Source: Euglena gracilis (taxonomy: Eukaryota; Euglenida; Euglenophyceae; Euglenales). Taken from it: a stretch of 64,000 nt of DNA. A program made the position numbers and the translations under genes. Positions 55,800 to 64,000 of the stretch are shown in pieces. The notes below the pieces were generated by a model. The model was not told the DNA's origin, searched no databases, and worked only from the letters and a program-made list of their open reading frames with translations. Within the stretch, counting starts at the first letter, position 1. Each line of letters opens with the position of its first letter. The DNA lies in the NCBI GenBank assembly GCA_039621445.1, contig CP154954.1, positions 2,356,001 through 2,420,000 of the forward strand, written 5' to 3'.

Positions 55800-55905
55800 G
55801 GCTAGTCGGTTGACTAGTCAACCGACTAGCCAGTTCCCTCCACCGACTAGTCGGTCGACTAGTAGTCGGTGAACTAGTCGACCGACTAGTCGGTCGACTA
55901 GCCAG
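55800..55905. repeat. Perfect 32-bp palindrome and related ACCGACTAGTCGGT repeats
   Basis: GGCTAGTCGGTTGACT at 55800-55815 is followed at once by its exact reverse complement to 55831, and then by further (A)CCGACTAGTCGGTCGACTAG units. Poly-G (55749-55759) and poly-C (55909-55917) flank it, so it may be the core of an inverted-repeat element that interrupts the Gag copy. Confidence 0.9.
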
Positions 55906-55917
55906 TACCCCCCCCCC

Positions 55918-57560
55918 ACTGTACGTCGGGGCGCCCTAATGGGGGGACCACCGCATGAGCGGAAACGCGGTTTGGTGGCCATGTGGCTGTGGACTCGGGG
56001 ATAGGTGCGCGAATAGCGCTTTTTGAGCTGGAAGATGCGGTAAATGTGTCAGCCACACTCGATTGCGGGTTTTGATGGATGGAACGCAGCTGTGCGAGAA
56101 TTTGATCCAAATTTGTTGCAAACTCGTGCACAATTTGCTCCAAATGGTCAACAACCTGCTAATTGTTGGTTATCCGACCCAAATCCTCCTGCAAACGCTT
56201 GATCCGCCTATGGTATGAGGGTAACTCATCCAAAAGCGGTATTTTGTCAGAAATCGACTGAAAATTGTGCGAAATGGCACCAAAACCAGAGTCCAATTCC
56301 TGTACTCCTGTCACCAAAGTGCGCATCGCACTAGACATGGCCTCCAACTGTGGAGATGGCTTGGTAGGTTGTTCCGAGTGCGGATCTTTGACTTTTTCAG
56401 CCATTGGCTGTTCCTTCAACACTGAAACGTGCGCGGATAGTGAGATAAGGTCATATTGCAGTTTTGTGACATCCTGCTTCACCGTTGTCTCGGTGTTCAT
56501 GAGACTATCACAAAATCCTTGTATAATTTGGTGATGTTCCGCGGCATTTCAGCCCACATCTGGTCCAGGTGTGTTTGGGAGTATCAGGGTAGCACTTCGA
56601 TGCCCTCCCCCGGGGATCCGGGCCAAAAACCAGTCCGTCACTCTGTAAAAAATCAGTCACCCCGCGGGGGGTCAGCCAGCAACTAAGCGCCTGGATGGCG
56701 CGGGAACACTGAAACTGGTGGTCCATCTGCCCACCAATCATCATCGGCAATGGTGTTGGTAACGGCAATGTGCTTTGGGGTGGTGAAATCGGCCATGGTG
56801 GCCTTGAGTCCGCTAATATCCGGTGTTGGTGCACGGGTTGCCGCATTGCGGTTCTGCAATTCCGCCATTGTGGTTCGGATTTCCATTGTGTCATTTTGCT
56901 ACTAACTCGCGATATTCGCGATTTGGGTTTGAAAACTCGCAATTTCAGCAGGATTTTCGCCACAATGGCAAGATTTCTGCTCCAATCGAGAAAGTATTTC
57001 TTCCAATTGTTGCACACACGTGCGGGGGGCAAAACTTTCATTGGCTTTCATGGGCAGAAAAGTGGGCAAAATTCGTGGAATCACCGCTCAACTGGAAAAT
57101 GCGCTGTTGTGCTTCCTGAAATACGGTTGCAAGTGTGGAGAATTGCTCCAATGTGATAAATTGTCCCACATCGGGCTTTTTGACGGGGGGTTCATGCAAC
57201 TTTTGCCGCAATTGTGAAAAAATTGCCGTAATTGGCTCCAATTGATGAGATAAAGCTTGCAAACTATGTTGCATGTTGGAGAAAATCGCATCATTGCGGG
57301 ATTGTGTTTCACGCATGGCTTCACCAACTTTTTGCAAGTGTTGTGGCAAATGTGCCTGAAAATGTGCGTCCAACCCTTGCCGCAAAGTTGTTAGGTCCAC
57401 ATTGGTGGATTGAAAATTTGTTTGGCAATATTCACCAACATCACGCACACATCTCCAAAGGTAATCCAGCTTGTGTTCTACAACATTTTGGTTGTTTTCA
57501 TCAAAATACAAAACCTTAATAAGTGTCATAGCGCAAACCGCTACACATGTGTGCACACGG
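55918..57560 (-). pseudogene. Broken Gag-like copy, paralogue of the ORF at 59066
   Basis: Minus-strand frames in order match the plus-strand Gag-like ORF: LRQGLDAHFQAHLPQHLQKV (57.4 kb); CVQQLEEILSRLEQKSCHCG (57.0 kb); AELQNRNA (56.85 kb); HVSVLKEQPMAEKVKDP...PQLEAMSS and SISDKIPLLDEL..RRIKRLQEDLG (56.5-56.16 kb); NLDQILAQLRSIHQ...SAHAVV (56.14-55.93 kb). It corresponds to about residues 205-605 of the intact ORF. Frameshifts and stops separate the pieces. A GTGACTGGTTTTT-type fragment is inserted at about 56590-56690. The capsid-like and zinc-knuckle parts are absent, cut off at the palindrome block. Confidence 0.9.
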
Positions 57561-57671
57561 GAAATTTGCGCCTGCGCACTGAAATTAGCGAATTTTTTGC
57601 CCCATTCCGCTACTTTTTTACCCGTGTACTTTTCCCTCCCAGGTTCTCTCTTTCTGATGTTTCATTCAAAG

Positions 57672-57834
57672 AACTGTGCATGCTGAATCAAGAAGAATCA
57701 AAATATCAACTGAGTTCAATAAAACAATTGTCCAAGAAATTCAAAAAGTCTACCCGGAAAGCCAAGCAAAAGGGGAAGCAAAGGCAGCAAATATATTCGA
57801 GAAAAGGGAAGAGCAAGCGTCACTGGGAATCAAG
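57672..57834 (+). CDS. Exon-like frame, unknown
   Basis: After TTTCATTCAAAG (one-base carry): TVHAESRRIKISTEFNKTIV QEIQKVYPESQAKGEAKAAN IFEKREEQASLGIK, ending at donor AAG|GTGAAG. Helical, charged and uninterrupted, but with AT-rich codons and another open frame overlapping. Lies between the two Gag-like copies. Confidence 0.35.
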
Positions 57835-57906
57835 GTGAAGGTTTTTTCGGCTACCCCCCCATTACCCTTTTTTTAAATTCAAACCAGGCTCTTCCTCCCC
57901 CCCCCC

Positions 57907-58542
57907 CTACTGCTGCAGTGGCACCCCCAAGGAGTTGGCCAAAAATACCGTTCCCCCCGCAATTTTTGAATTATTTGGCTGCCGGAAACCAGGTTCTGGC
58001 TGAATTCGGGGACCGGAAGACACAAAAAAACGGAATTTTTGGGGCGCGTGTGCCTTTTTTACCGGAGCGCCGTGTGACTGTTTTTCCCCACTCGGCCTGC
58101 CGGGGAGCCCATTCCGCGCACGGTCACCGAACCGGCGAGAGGGGAAAACTGGTAGCAGAGGCTTGTTCGTTCTACGTTTTCCATTGAAGGCCATTTTCTC
58201 AAGTGCCTTCTTTTTGAAATGCAAAGCGTGCACACCTCCCCAGAATTTTCCACACACGAAGAGGCTACAGCCCACCAGGACACAGACAGGATGCCAACCC
58301 TTGCGGCGGACTTTGAAGTGGTAGCCCCCTGTGTACCAGGCAGCATGAACATGGCACTGTGCATAGCAGCAGACTGCAGAATGTACAATGTCATGCCAGA
58401 TAGTACTATTCCATGTTCTGCAATACAAATTGCAGAATTAGGAATAGCCTATCCTATCTCGGATCTGCCTTCTCTTTTCACAGGTGGTATTATTGTTTTG
58501 CTTTGTGTTTCATCAGCCCAAAAGGGCAAATCAAAGATTTGA
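57907..58542. other. Overlapping open frames on both strands
   Basis: A 107-codon plus ORF (58219-58542; MQSVHTSPEFSTHEEATAHQ...SSAQKGKSKI) and a 173-codon minus ORF (57907-58428) overlap. Both look protein-like and neither has a recognisable motif, so I do not choose. Confidence 0.3.
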
Positions 58543-58740
58543 AGGTTTGAACTCCGATAGGAGAACACTACTGGAACTGAAGTTCCAAAATCACACCTGG
58601 TTTGCCTTGTGCTCTGCATAAGCCCAAAGGCAATAAAAACTAATAGTTAAGTGAAAGGCTTTCTTTTTGTTACTCTCCTGGTTCTGTTCCCACGGGAGGG
58701 TGTAAGTAGGCCGACAGGCTGTGGGAATAGAGTCAGGGGA

Positions 58741-58824
58741 CGTACACTTGGTAGCAGAATAGGTTACGAACCTACACATACTTCACAAACAGAAAGACTA
58801 CCAAGGCGTACACTTGGTAGCAGA
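58741..58824 (+). promoter_or_regulatory. Repeated CGTACACTTGGTAGCAGA; possible primer-binding site
   Basis: The 18-mer occurs at 58741-58758 and 58807-58824, about 240 bp before the Gag-like ORF. TGGTAGCAGA resembles the TGGTA(T)CAGA-type primer-binding sequence complementary to the 3' end of initiator tRNA-Met used by many Ty3/gypsy elements. No LTR was resolved around it, so this is a weak inference. Confidence 0.25.
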
Positions 58825-59065
58825 TTTGGTTTCCTTCCTACGCCCCTTCTCCCCCCTTCTCCCCCTCATCTTAACAGGTGACTTCAAACAGTGAGTGGTG
58901 CTGAGCCTATAGGCTACAAATCATCCACGAGCTGTTTGGAGCCAACTTCCAAGCACAGGTACAAGCTTCAGGAGGCTCTGGGCAGTATACGCTGCCATAT
59001 CCTTCTAAGTTTGTTCCTTTGCTTACCTTTTAGGGTTTGCTTGTGTTTTTTCTGCAAATAAAAAT

Positions 59066-62000
59066 ATGCAGAGCTCAAGCACCAACACACTCATTGATTA
59101 CCAAGAATTGATTGGTTCCTTGAGAAGCACTTCACATGAATTGTCACAAGAGGAGTATGTGCTCCAGTCAAGGTATACCCCCAGCTCTATTGAGCATCCC
59201 CCCACACAAATCCCCAGCTCTACTGAGCATCCCCCCACCCAAATCCCCAGCTCCATTGAGCAACCCCCCACCCTGTTTTCCAGCTCTATTGAGCATCCCC
59301 CCACCCAAATCACAAGCTCTAATGAGCAATTCCCCACCCATTTCTCCAGCTCTATCGAGCATTCCCCCGCCCAATGGGCTCCCCTACACCCATCGGTGTC
59401 TAGCTCTATCGAGCAGAATATAGCCCAACTGCCACAACCCCTCTTGTTGGAAAGCCGATCGGCTGACAGTTTTTCCCCCCAGCGAGATCTCGCACTATTG
59501 CCGATAGGCACATTTGATTCTGAGGCGGTTGCGCCACATCAACTTTTTGTTGAGGGTGGGTTAGAAACACCATGTTTTATCCAACCTCCCCATGCGCTCA
59601 CAGATCCACGTCCTATAGGACAATTGCAAGCACCACCCGATACGGGTTCTTTTCTTGCATTGCCTTGTATGGATTTGGCAAATTTGCGCCAAGGTTTTGA
59701 GACACCTTTGCAGGCACAATTGCCACAAAGAATCCAAAAAGTGAGTGAGACAGTGTGTGAAATACAATCCCGCAATGATGCGAATTTTTCCCAGTTGCAA
59801 CATAGTTTGCAGGCTTTTTCTGATCAACTGGAGCCAATAACGGCACTTTTTGAGCACAAAAATCCTGATATGGGAGATTTTGTTACCTTGGAGCAGTTCA
59901 CTGCATTCCAGGAAGCGCAACAGCGCATTATACAACCGAGCCGTGAATCGGCAAATTTTCACCATATGCACACCCAACCTGGTGAAGGTTTCGCTTCCAG
60001 CACTTATGTGCAGCAATTGGAGGAAAGACTTTCCCGGTTGGAGCGAAAATCATGCAGGTGTGGTGAAAATTCTGCTGAAATAACAAGTTTTTACGCCCAT
60101 ATCGCGAATATCGCAAGCAGGCAGGATGCTTACCACCAACGGTGGCAGAATAATATTGTTGACATCCAAACCGCAATTGCGGAGTTGCAGAACCGCAATG
60201 CGGTACCATGTTCACATCATTTAGAATTTCAGCGATTTTCTGCAGATATGCGTGATGAAAATCACCAAGTCAGGAAAAAATTTTGTGACAGTCCGATACG
60301 GACCGAGGAAACAGTGAATCAGCAAGTCAAAAACTTGCAGAAAGATTTCTCAGCGCTATCCGCGCAAGTTTCGGTGTTTTTGGAACAGCCAATGGCTGAA
60401 AACGTGCGGAATCCGCAAAATACCCCTCCTTTCAAACCACCTCCACAACTGGAGTCTATTTCCGAAGCGGTGCACACTCTAGCTGTGCGACTACGGGAAT
60501 TGGAAGGTGGTTTTGGAAACATTTCGCAAGATTTCCGGTCTTTTTCTGACAAAATCCCTCTTCTGGACGATATGTCCAAACACCGCAGGCGTATTAAGCG
60601 CTTGCAGGACGATATTGGTGCAATCACCGATCATCTGAAAGTTCTCGATGATTTAGAGAAAAATTTTCGTGACTTTACAGAAAATTTGGATCAAGTACAC
60701 GCACAATTGCGTTTTTTACAACAAAAACCCGATATGGGTGTTGTAGGCACACTTGCCGCAGATTTCAGCTCCAAAAGCGCTAACAGCGCACCTGTGGCAG
60801 AGCCTATTGGCACGTTGCCACAAAATTACGATTCTGCTCATGCAGTGGTCTCTCCCCCAGCGGTACCAGTCCCAATGGACCATTTTTTGGATGATGGGGT
60901 TGGTTTTCAAGAGAAAGCCAAGCGAAACCCTCAAAGAAATCGAAAAATTTGGGAATATGAACTTTGTCGCGGTATGAGCCGCACTGCCGCACATGGTATT
61001 GATCCTCAGATGCATCAGCATCACCATTCGCGCATTCGCGATTCACCAAGTTTGCAAGGTACCTATGGTAAACCAAGTGGAAAATTGAATGTGCATTCGC
61101 AAATTACACCCAAAAGTACACTTGGTGCAACCACCGAGGTACCCGCGCATGGTGCGGTTTTGCGCCCAGGCCCAACCTCCTTGAATACCACCGAAGGGCC
61201 ATGGGAGTTTCAGAAAGATATAAAAGGAATCATCGCTATCGCGAAAAAGGTAAAGCCCCAATGGGACGGTGACCCCACCACATGGAAACAATTTTTCCGT
61301 GACTGGGAATACTTCTGGGACTTGAAGGGTCCAACCCAAGACGGAAACCCAGAAGTAATCAAAATGGAATTCATAGACTGTTTACCAAAGGACGAAAAGG
61401 AACGCGCCAGACAATTGGTCATACGCGGGCGCATTTCTTTTCAGGATTTGGTAGAGCAATATGCTTCATCATGTTCCAGTTTGGTTTCCAGAATCACTCT
61501 GGAGAAAAAATGGCGGCAATATGCCCCCCATGACCGAAAATGGAGGTCGATAGACCTATGGTACTCAAAATGGCTCTGTTTGGCAGCCGAAGTAGACGAG
61601 TTAGGCGAAACCCAAATGAAAGAGCAATTTGACGCAGTATTACTGCACTTTATACCCAAACTCATCAAAGAAATTCACCGCGAGGAACTCGCAGGACATA
61701 TTTTGACGCTCGATGAGCGATGGAACTATGTTTCCAAACAATTGAAGCTATCACAGCTTCTCGGACAAATCCAGTCGGCTTATACGAGCCACCCCATAGC
61801 AGGAATACCCGCTATCCAAGTCAGTTCTGTGAAAAAAGTGTCACGCTTATCACATACCGCTATGGCGGAATCCAAGTTGCGCAATTCGCGCTCTTCAGAA
61901 GAATTTTCGGACAAATTGTGCTTTTTGTGTAACAAAAAGGGTCATATATCTTGCCATTGTCCAAATCCCGCAGCGCGAAAGCGCAACGCAAGCCCAAGAG

Positions 62001-62380
62001 GATCAGCCTCACAATGCAGTTCTCGTTTTTCACAAAATGCGCATTCGCAAAATTCAAAATATCGATCACGATCCACTTGTTCACTGTGCGGATCAACCAA
62101 CCACCCCTCACCCAAATGTCGCTATGCGACTCCTCCCCACCCAAGCCAGAGTCATCGCGATATGAGTCGCAGTTCAAAAGATCATACTTCAGCCAAAAGG
62201 CATATGGTAGGTCAAAGAACAACCTCTATCGAGGATTATCACCCGGCTTCGGGCAGGGAGGGGGATGATACCCCACGTAACCAAAGGGATCACCCCTACT
62301 TTAGTGCTCATAAATTCAGAGACGTATATGCGTCAAGAAAGTCAATGGCTGATATGGCCACTGGTTCGTATTTTGAGTAA
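59066..62380 (+). CDS. Gag-like protein of a Ty3/gypsy-type retroelement (1104 aa, intact)
   Basis: Single uninterrupted frame. Residues about 39-125: seven to eight copies of an 11-residue repeat (PSSIEHPPTQI type). About 210-610: long coiled-coil-like region with many Q/L/E heptads (LQHSLQAFSDQLEPITAL; RRIKRLQDDIGAIT). About 725-905: a capsid-like segment (QWDGDPTTWKQFFRDWEYFW...IRGRISFQDLVEQYAS...LLHFIPKLIKEIHREEL) as in retrotransposon Gag. Two CCHC zinc knuckles at about 952 (CFLCNKKGHISCHC) and 1005 (CSLCGSTNHPSPKC), both C-x2-C-x4-H-x4-C, for nucleic-acid binding. Usual Ty3/gypsy Gag is far shorter. No protease or reverse transcriptase frame follows before the window ends. Intact length suggests recent activity or selection. 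Confidence 0.88.
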   Translation: MQSSSTNTLIDYQELIGSLRSTSHELSQEEYVLQSRYTPSSIEHPPTQIPSSTEHPPTQIPSSIEQPPTLFSSSIEHPPTQITSSNEQFPTHFSSSIEHSPAQWAPLHPSVSSSIEQNIAQLPQPLLLESRSADSFSPQRDLALLPIGTFDSEAVAPHQLFVEGGLETPCFIQPPHALTDPRPIGQLQAPPDTGSFLALPCMDLANLRQGFETPLQAQLPQRIQKVSETVCEIQSRNDANFSQLQHSLQAFSDQLEPITALFEHKNPDMGDFVTLEQFTAFQEAQQRIIQPSRESANFHHMHTQPGEGFASSTYVQQLEERLSRLERKSCRCGENSAEITSFYAHIANIASRQDAYHQRWQNNIVDIQTAIAELQNRNAVPCSHHLEFQRFSADMRDENHQVRKKFCDSPIRTEETVNQQVKNLQKDFSALSAQVSVFLEQPMAENVRNPQNTPPFKPPPQLESISEAVHTLAVRLRELEGGFGNISQDFRSFSDKIPLLDDMSKHRRRIKRLQDDIGAITDHLKVLDDLEKNFRDFTENLDQVHAQLRFLQQKPDMGVVGTLAADFSSKSANSAPVAEPIGTLPQNYDSAHAVVSPPAVPVPMDHFLDDGVGFQEKAKRNPQRNRKIWEYELCRGMSRTAAHGIDPQMHQHHHSRIRDSPSLQGTYGKPSGKLNVHSQITPKSTLGATTEVPAHGAVLRPGPTSLNTTEGPWEFQKDIKGIIAIAKKVKPQWDGDPTTWKQFFRDWEYFWDLKGPTQDGNPEVIKMEFIDCLPKDEKERARQLVIRGRISFQDLVEQYASSCSSLVSRITLEKKWRQYAPHDRKWRSIDLWYSKWLCLAAEVDELGETQMKEQFDAVLLHFIPKLIKEIHREELAGHILTLDERWNYVSKQLKLSQLLGQIQSAYTSHPIAGIPAIQVSSVKKVSRLSHTAMAESKLRNSRSSEEFSDKLCFLCNKKGHISCHCPNPAARKRNASPRGSASQCSSRFSQNAHSQNSKYRSRSTCSLCGSTNHPSPKCRYATPPHPSQSHRDMSRSSKDHTSAKRHMVGQRTTSIEDYHPASGREGDDTPRNQRDHPYFSAHKFRDVYASRKSMADMATGSYFE

Positions 62381-63134
62381 AGACACCCGAATCCCAGGGA
62401 TGCGGACTACAGAGGCTACTAGAAAGGAGGTGACAGGAGTCATGACCCTAGTCATCCCCTGCCCAGTATCCTTTCTGGTCATCGTTCCAGGAGTTTCCGG
62501 TGTCCCCGCTCAAAGTTCTGCCACATTTTTGACAGATAGATAGTGTTTGTGTTTAACGGTTGTTGATGCACTAGGGGATACCCCACGAGTGTCACTTGTG
62601 GTTGAATGGATTTACGCTCAAAGGATGCACACAGCGCCGCAAACTTCTTTCCCCCCCCTCAAACTTCCACTAATCATCACTTTTACATACCGTTTTTGAT
62701 GACAGCAACACCGTTTTCTACAACACCAACACCGTTTTCAACCCGGGGTAAAGAGAAAGTGCCCCCCCTATCCACCGCATATCCACAAACGTTCCACATG
62801 CGGTAGGGGTAACAAGTAGCTTAACCCCTGATCGTTTCACTGGGTTCCAAGACGAAAGCCCAAAGGCCTGAAATTCGAATGGTGTCGAGTAGTCGCCCAG
62901 CTGCTTTCATTTTTCGTTATCCACCAGGTTTGTCGATTGCAGACAATCCTGTGCACCCCCCGCAGCTCAAATTCGCATACAACTTTTCTTACACACTCCA
63001 CCCCCCCAGACCAACATGTGCGACAAGGACAACTACTCAGCACCTCCCCCCAAGGTGTGCACTCTGGGAGAAATTTCCACACAACCAACAACCAAACACA
63101 AAAGGAAATAACTGAAACCAAACTAACCACCACC
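62381..63134. other. Region after the Gag-like ORF
   Basis: A short plus ORF at 62606-62806 (MDLRSKDAHSAANFFPPPQT...) includes a direct repeat of ACACCGTTTTC. No protease/reverse-transcriptase motif is visible. 62380-62540 stays open in another frame, which could be a frameshifted extension. Confidence 0.35.
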
Positions 63135-63545
63135 CCGCGCCTATGGCGCCCCCGCCACTCAAGCGCCTATGGTACCCACCACCCCGCACGCTTTTGGCGC
63201 CTCCCTTCGCATATTGCGCAAAGTGCGTATAGCACAGACGCTGCGCCTATGGCGCCAACCTCCCTCGCGCATAGCGCAAATCTTGCACATAATGCCCCCC
63301 CCCCGCGCTATATGGCGCCTCCAACCACCGCACATATGTCGCTCACACCCCCGCGCATATTGCGCTCCCCACGCGCATAACGCTCATCGCGTGCATATTG
63401 TTTTGCACACCGCGCATAGCGCACACCTCCCCACCGCGCGTATTGCGCAACCCGCAAACAGCCCCCCCCCACCACAACACGCCCCCCCCCCCCCCCCCCC
63501 CCCACCCGTGCATACCGCAAATCTCGCACATTTGCGTACATCTTA
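63135..63545. repeat. Array of about 17 near-palindromes GCGC(N)ATA(N)GCGC
   Basis: Units such as GCGCCTATGGCGCC, GCGCATATTGCGC, GCGCATAGCGC and GTGCGTATAGCAC recur every 17-30 bp, separated by CCACCCC-type spacers, ending in a poly-C run (63481-63503). Both dyad halves vary together in several units (GCGCC..GGCGCC versus GTGC..GCAC). Confidence 0.85.
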
Positions 63546-63587
63546 CAAACGGGTATCTGCCCAACCCAACCATATTCTTTTGGGAAT

Positions 63588-63951
63588 AAGTCCCAAAGAT
63601 TTTTGTGTACATTTCACAATGGCACTTTTGTTGTTGATTTGCAAACCACATGCTCAAAATGCAGTTTTGGTTTACAAAAGCAACAAAAGCAGCCATCCCC
63701 CCTTCTTTGACCACGAACTTGTTAGTCAAATTGGCGAACACCAAAGGTGTTTTGATCATTCAAGCACACAATTGCGCTCACTTCAAAGAAATTTGCAAAA
63801 ACACAAGGTGTGTGATACGTTTTTTGGGATTCATTGCAAATACTGCATTTTTTCTCATGAACTTGCACAGCTTCGTGAAGAACAGCTATTTTGTGAACAA
63901 AATGGCCATTTTCTTATTGCAGAAGTGAATCCTAATAGGGAAATAAGTTGA
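63588..63951 (+). CDS. Cys-containing ORF, 3' part, unknown
   Basis: Within a longer open frame (from 63169), the non-repetitive end reads ISPKDFCVHFTMALLLLICK, then HELVSQIGEHQRCFDHSSTQ LRSLQRNLQKHKVCDTFFGI HCKYC... and ends EVNPNREIS, TGA. H-C-x2-C and other Cys/His could bind metal. The plus/minus frames overlap (minus open 63343-63759), so it is uncertain. Confidence 0.3.
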
Positions 63952-64000
63952 ATTGCTTGAGAAAATCTGCAACATAGTTGCCCCCCCCATTTTTGTGGAC

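Noticed and set aside
63135-63545. Spaced palindromes as a CRISPR array
   Set aside because: Units vary, spacers are short and similar, and the sequence is eukaryotic; no cas genes.

Overview
The window looks like nuclear DNA of a GC-biased microbial eukaryote (alga or other protist); I cannot assign the lineage. Small coding islands are very GC-rich at third codon positions and bounded by GT...AG sites, often with GTGTGT-type donors. They sit in AT-rich, poly-G/poly-C-rich sequence full of microsatellites. There are no bacterial operons or ribosome-binding sites, and I saw no rRNA or tRNA genes and no CRISPR array. Gene models below are read by eye as exons, because single open frames miss nearly every real gene here.

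Layout. (1) 0-5.2 kb, minus strand: exons of a gene resembling a glycosyltransferase-like family (motifs FYHTSTW...WREVVEEQL, then YLHSKG, then WREFM). Its introns carry a ~1 kb CA repeat and small inverted-repeat elements. (2) 8.0-14.5 kb: three isolated minus-strand exon candidates. (3) 16.5-19.3 kb, minus: the last four exons of a P4-ATPase (lipid flippase), with matching splice phases. (4) 22.8-30 kb: scattered exon candidates and short ORFs of unknown identity, some ambiguous for strand. (5) 30.6-53.2 kb, plus: a long gene of at least 16 mostly tiny exons. Coiled-coil exons lie at both ends. The middle is built from three exon types (B, A, C) repeated in order about four times, nearly all symmetric phase 0-0. 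(6) 53.6-57.6 kb, minus: a decayed Ty3/gypsy chromodomain integrase, a 77-bp minisatellite and a broken Gag-like copy. (7) 59.07-62.38 kb, plus: an intact 1104-codon Gag-like ORF with two CCHC zinc knuckles, head-to-head with the decayed copy. (8) 63.1-64 kb: an array of GC-rich near-palindromes and a Cys-containing ORF.

The whole window is seeded with small non-autonomous DNA transposons. Nine have terminal inverted repeats starting CAGG and matching 8-bp flanking duplications (seven perfect), the mark of the hAT superfamily. They fall into at least four terminal-repeat families. Several of them, and many other inverted-repeat elements, contain the same internal GC hairpin (GGCGC-TTYG-GCGCC type) next to a CCAAAAATGGCC-like AT-rich core. 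The tandemly multiplied exon module and this family of interchangeable-core elements are the two most unusual things in the window.
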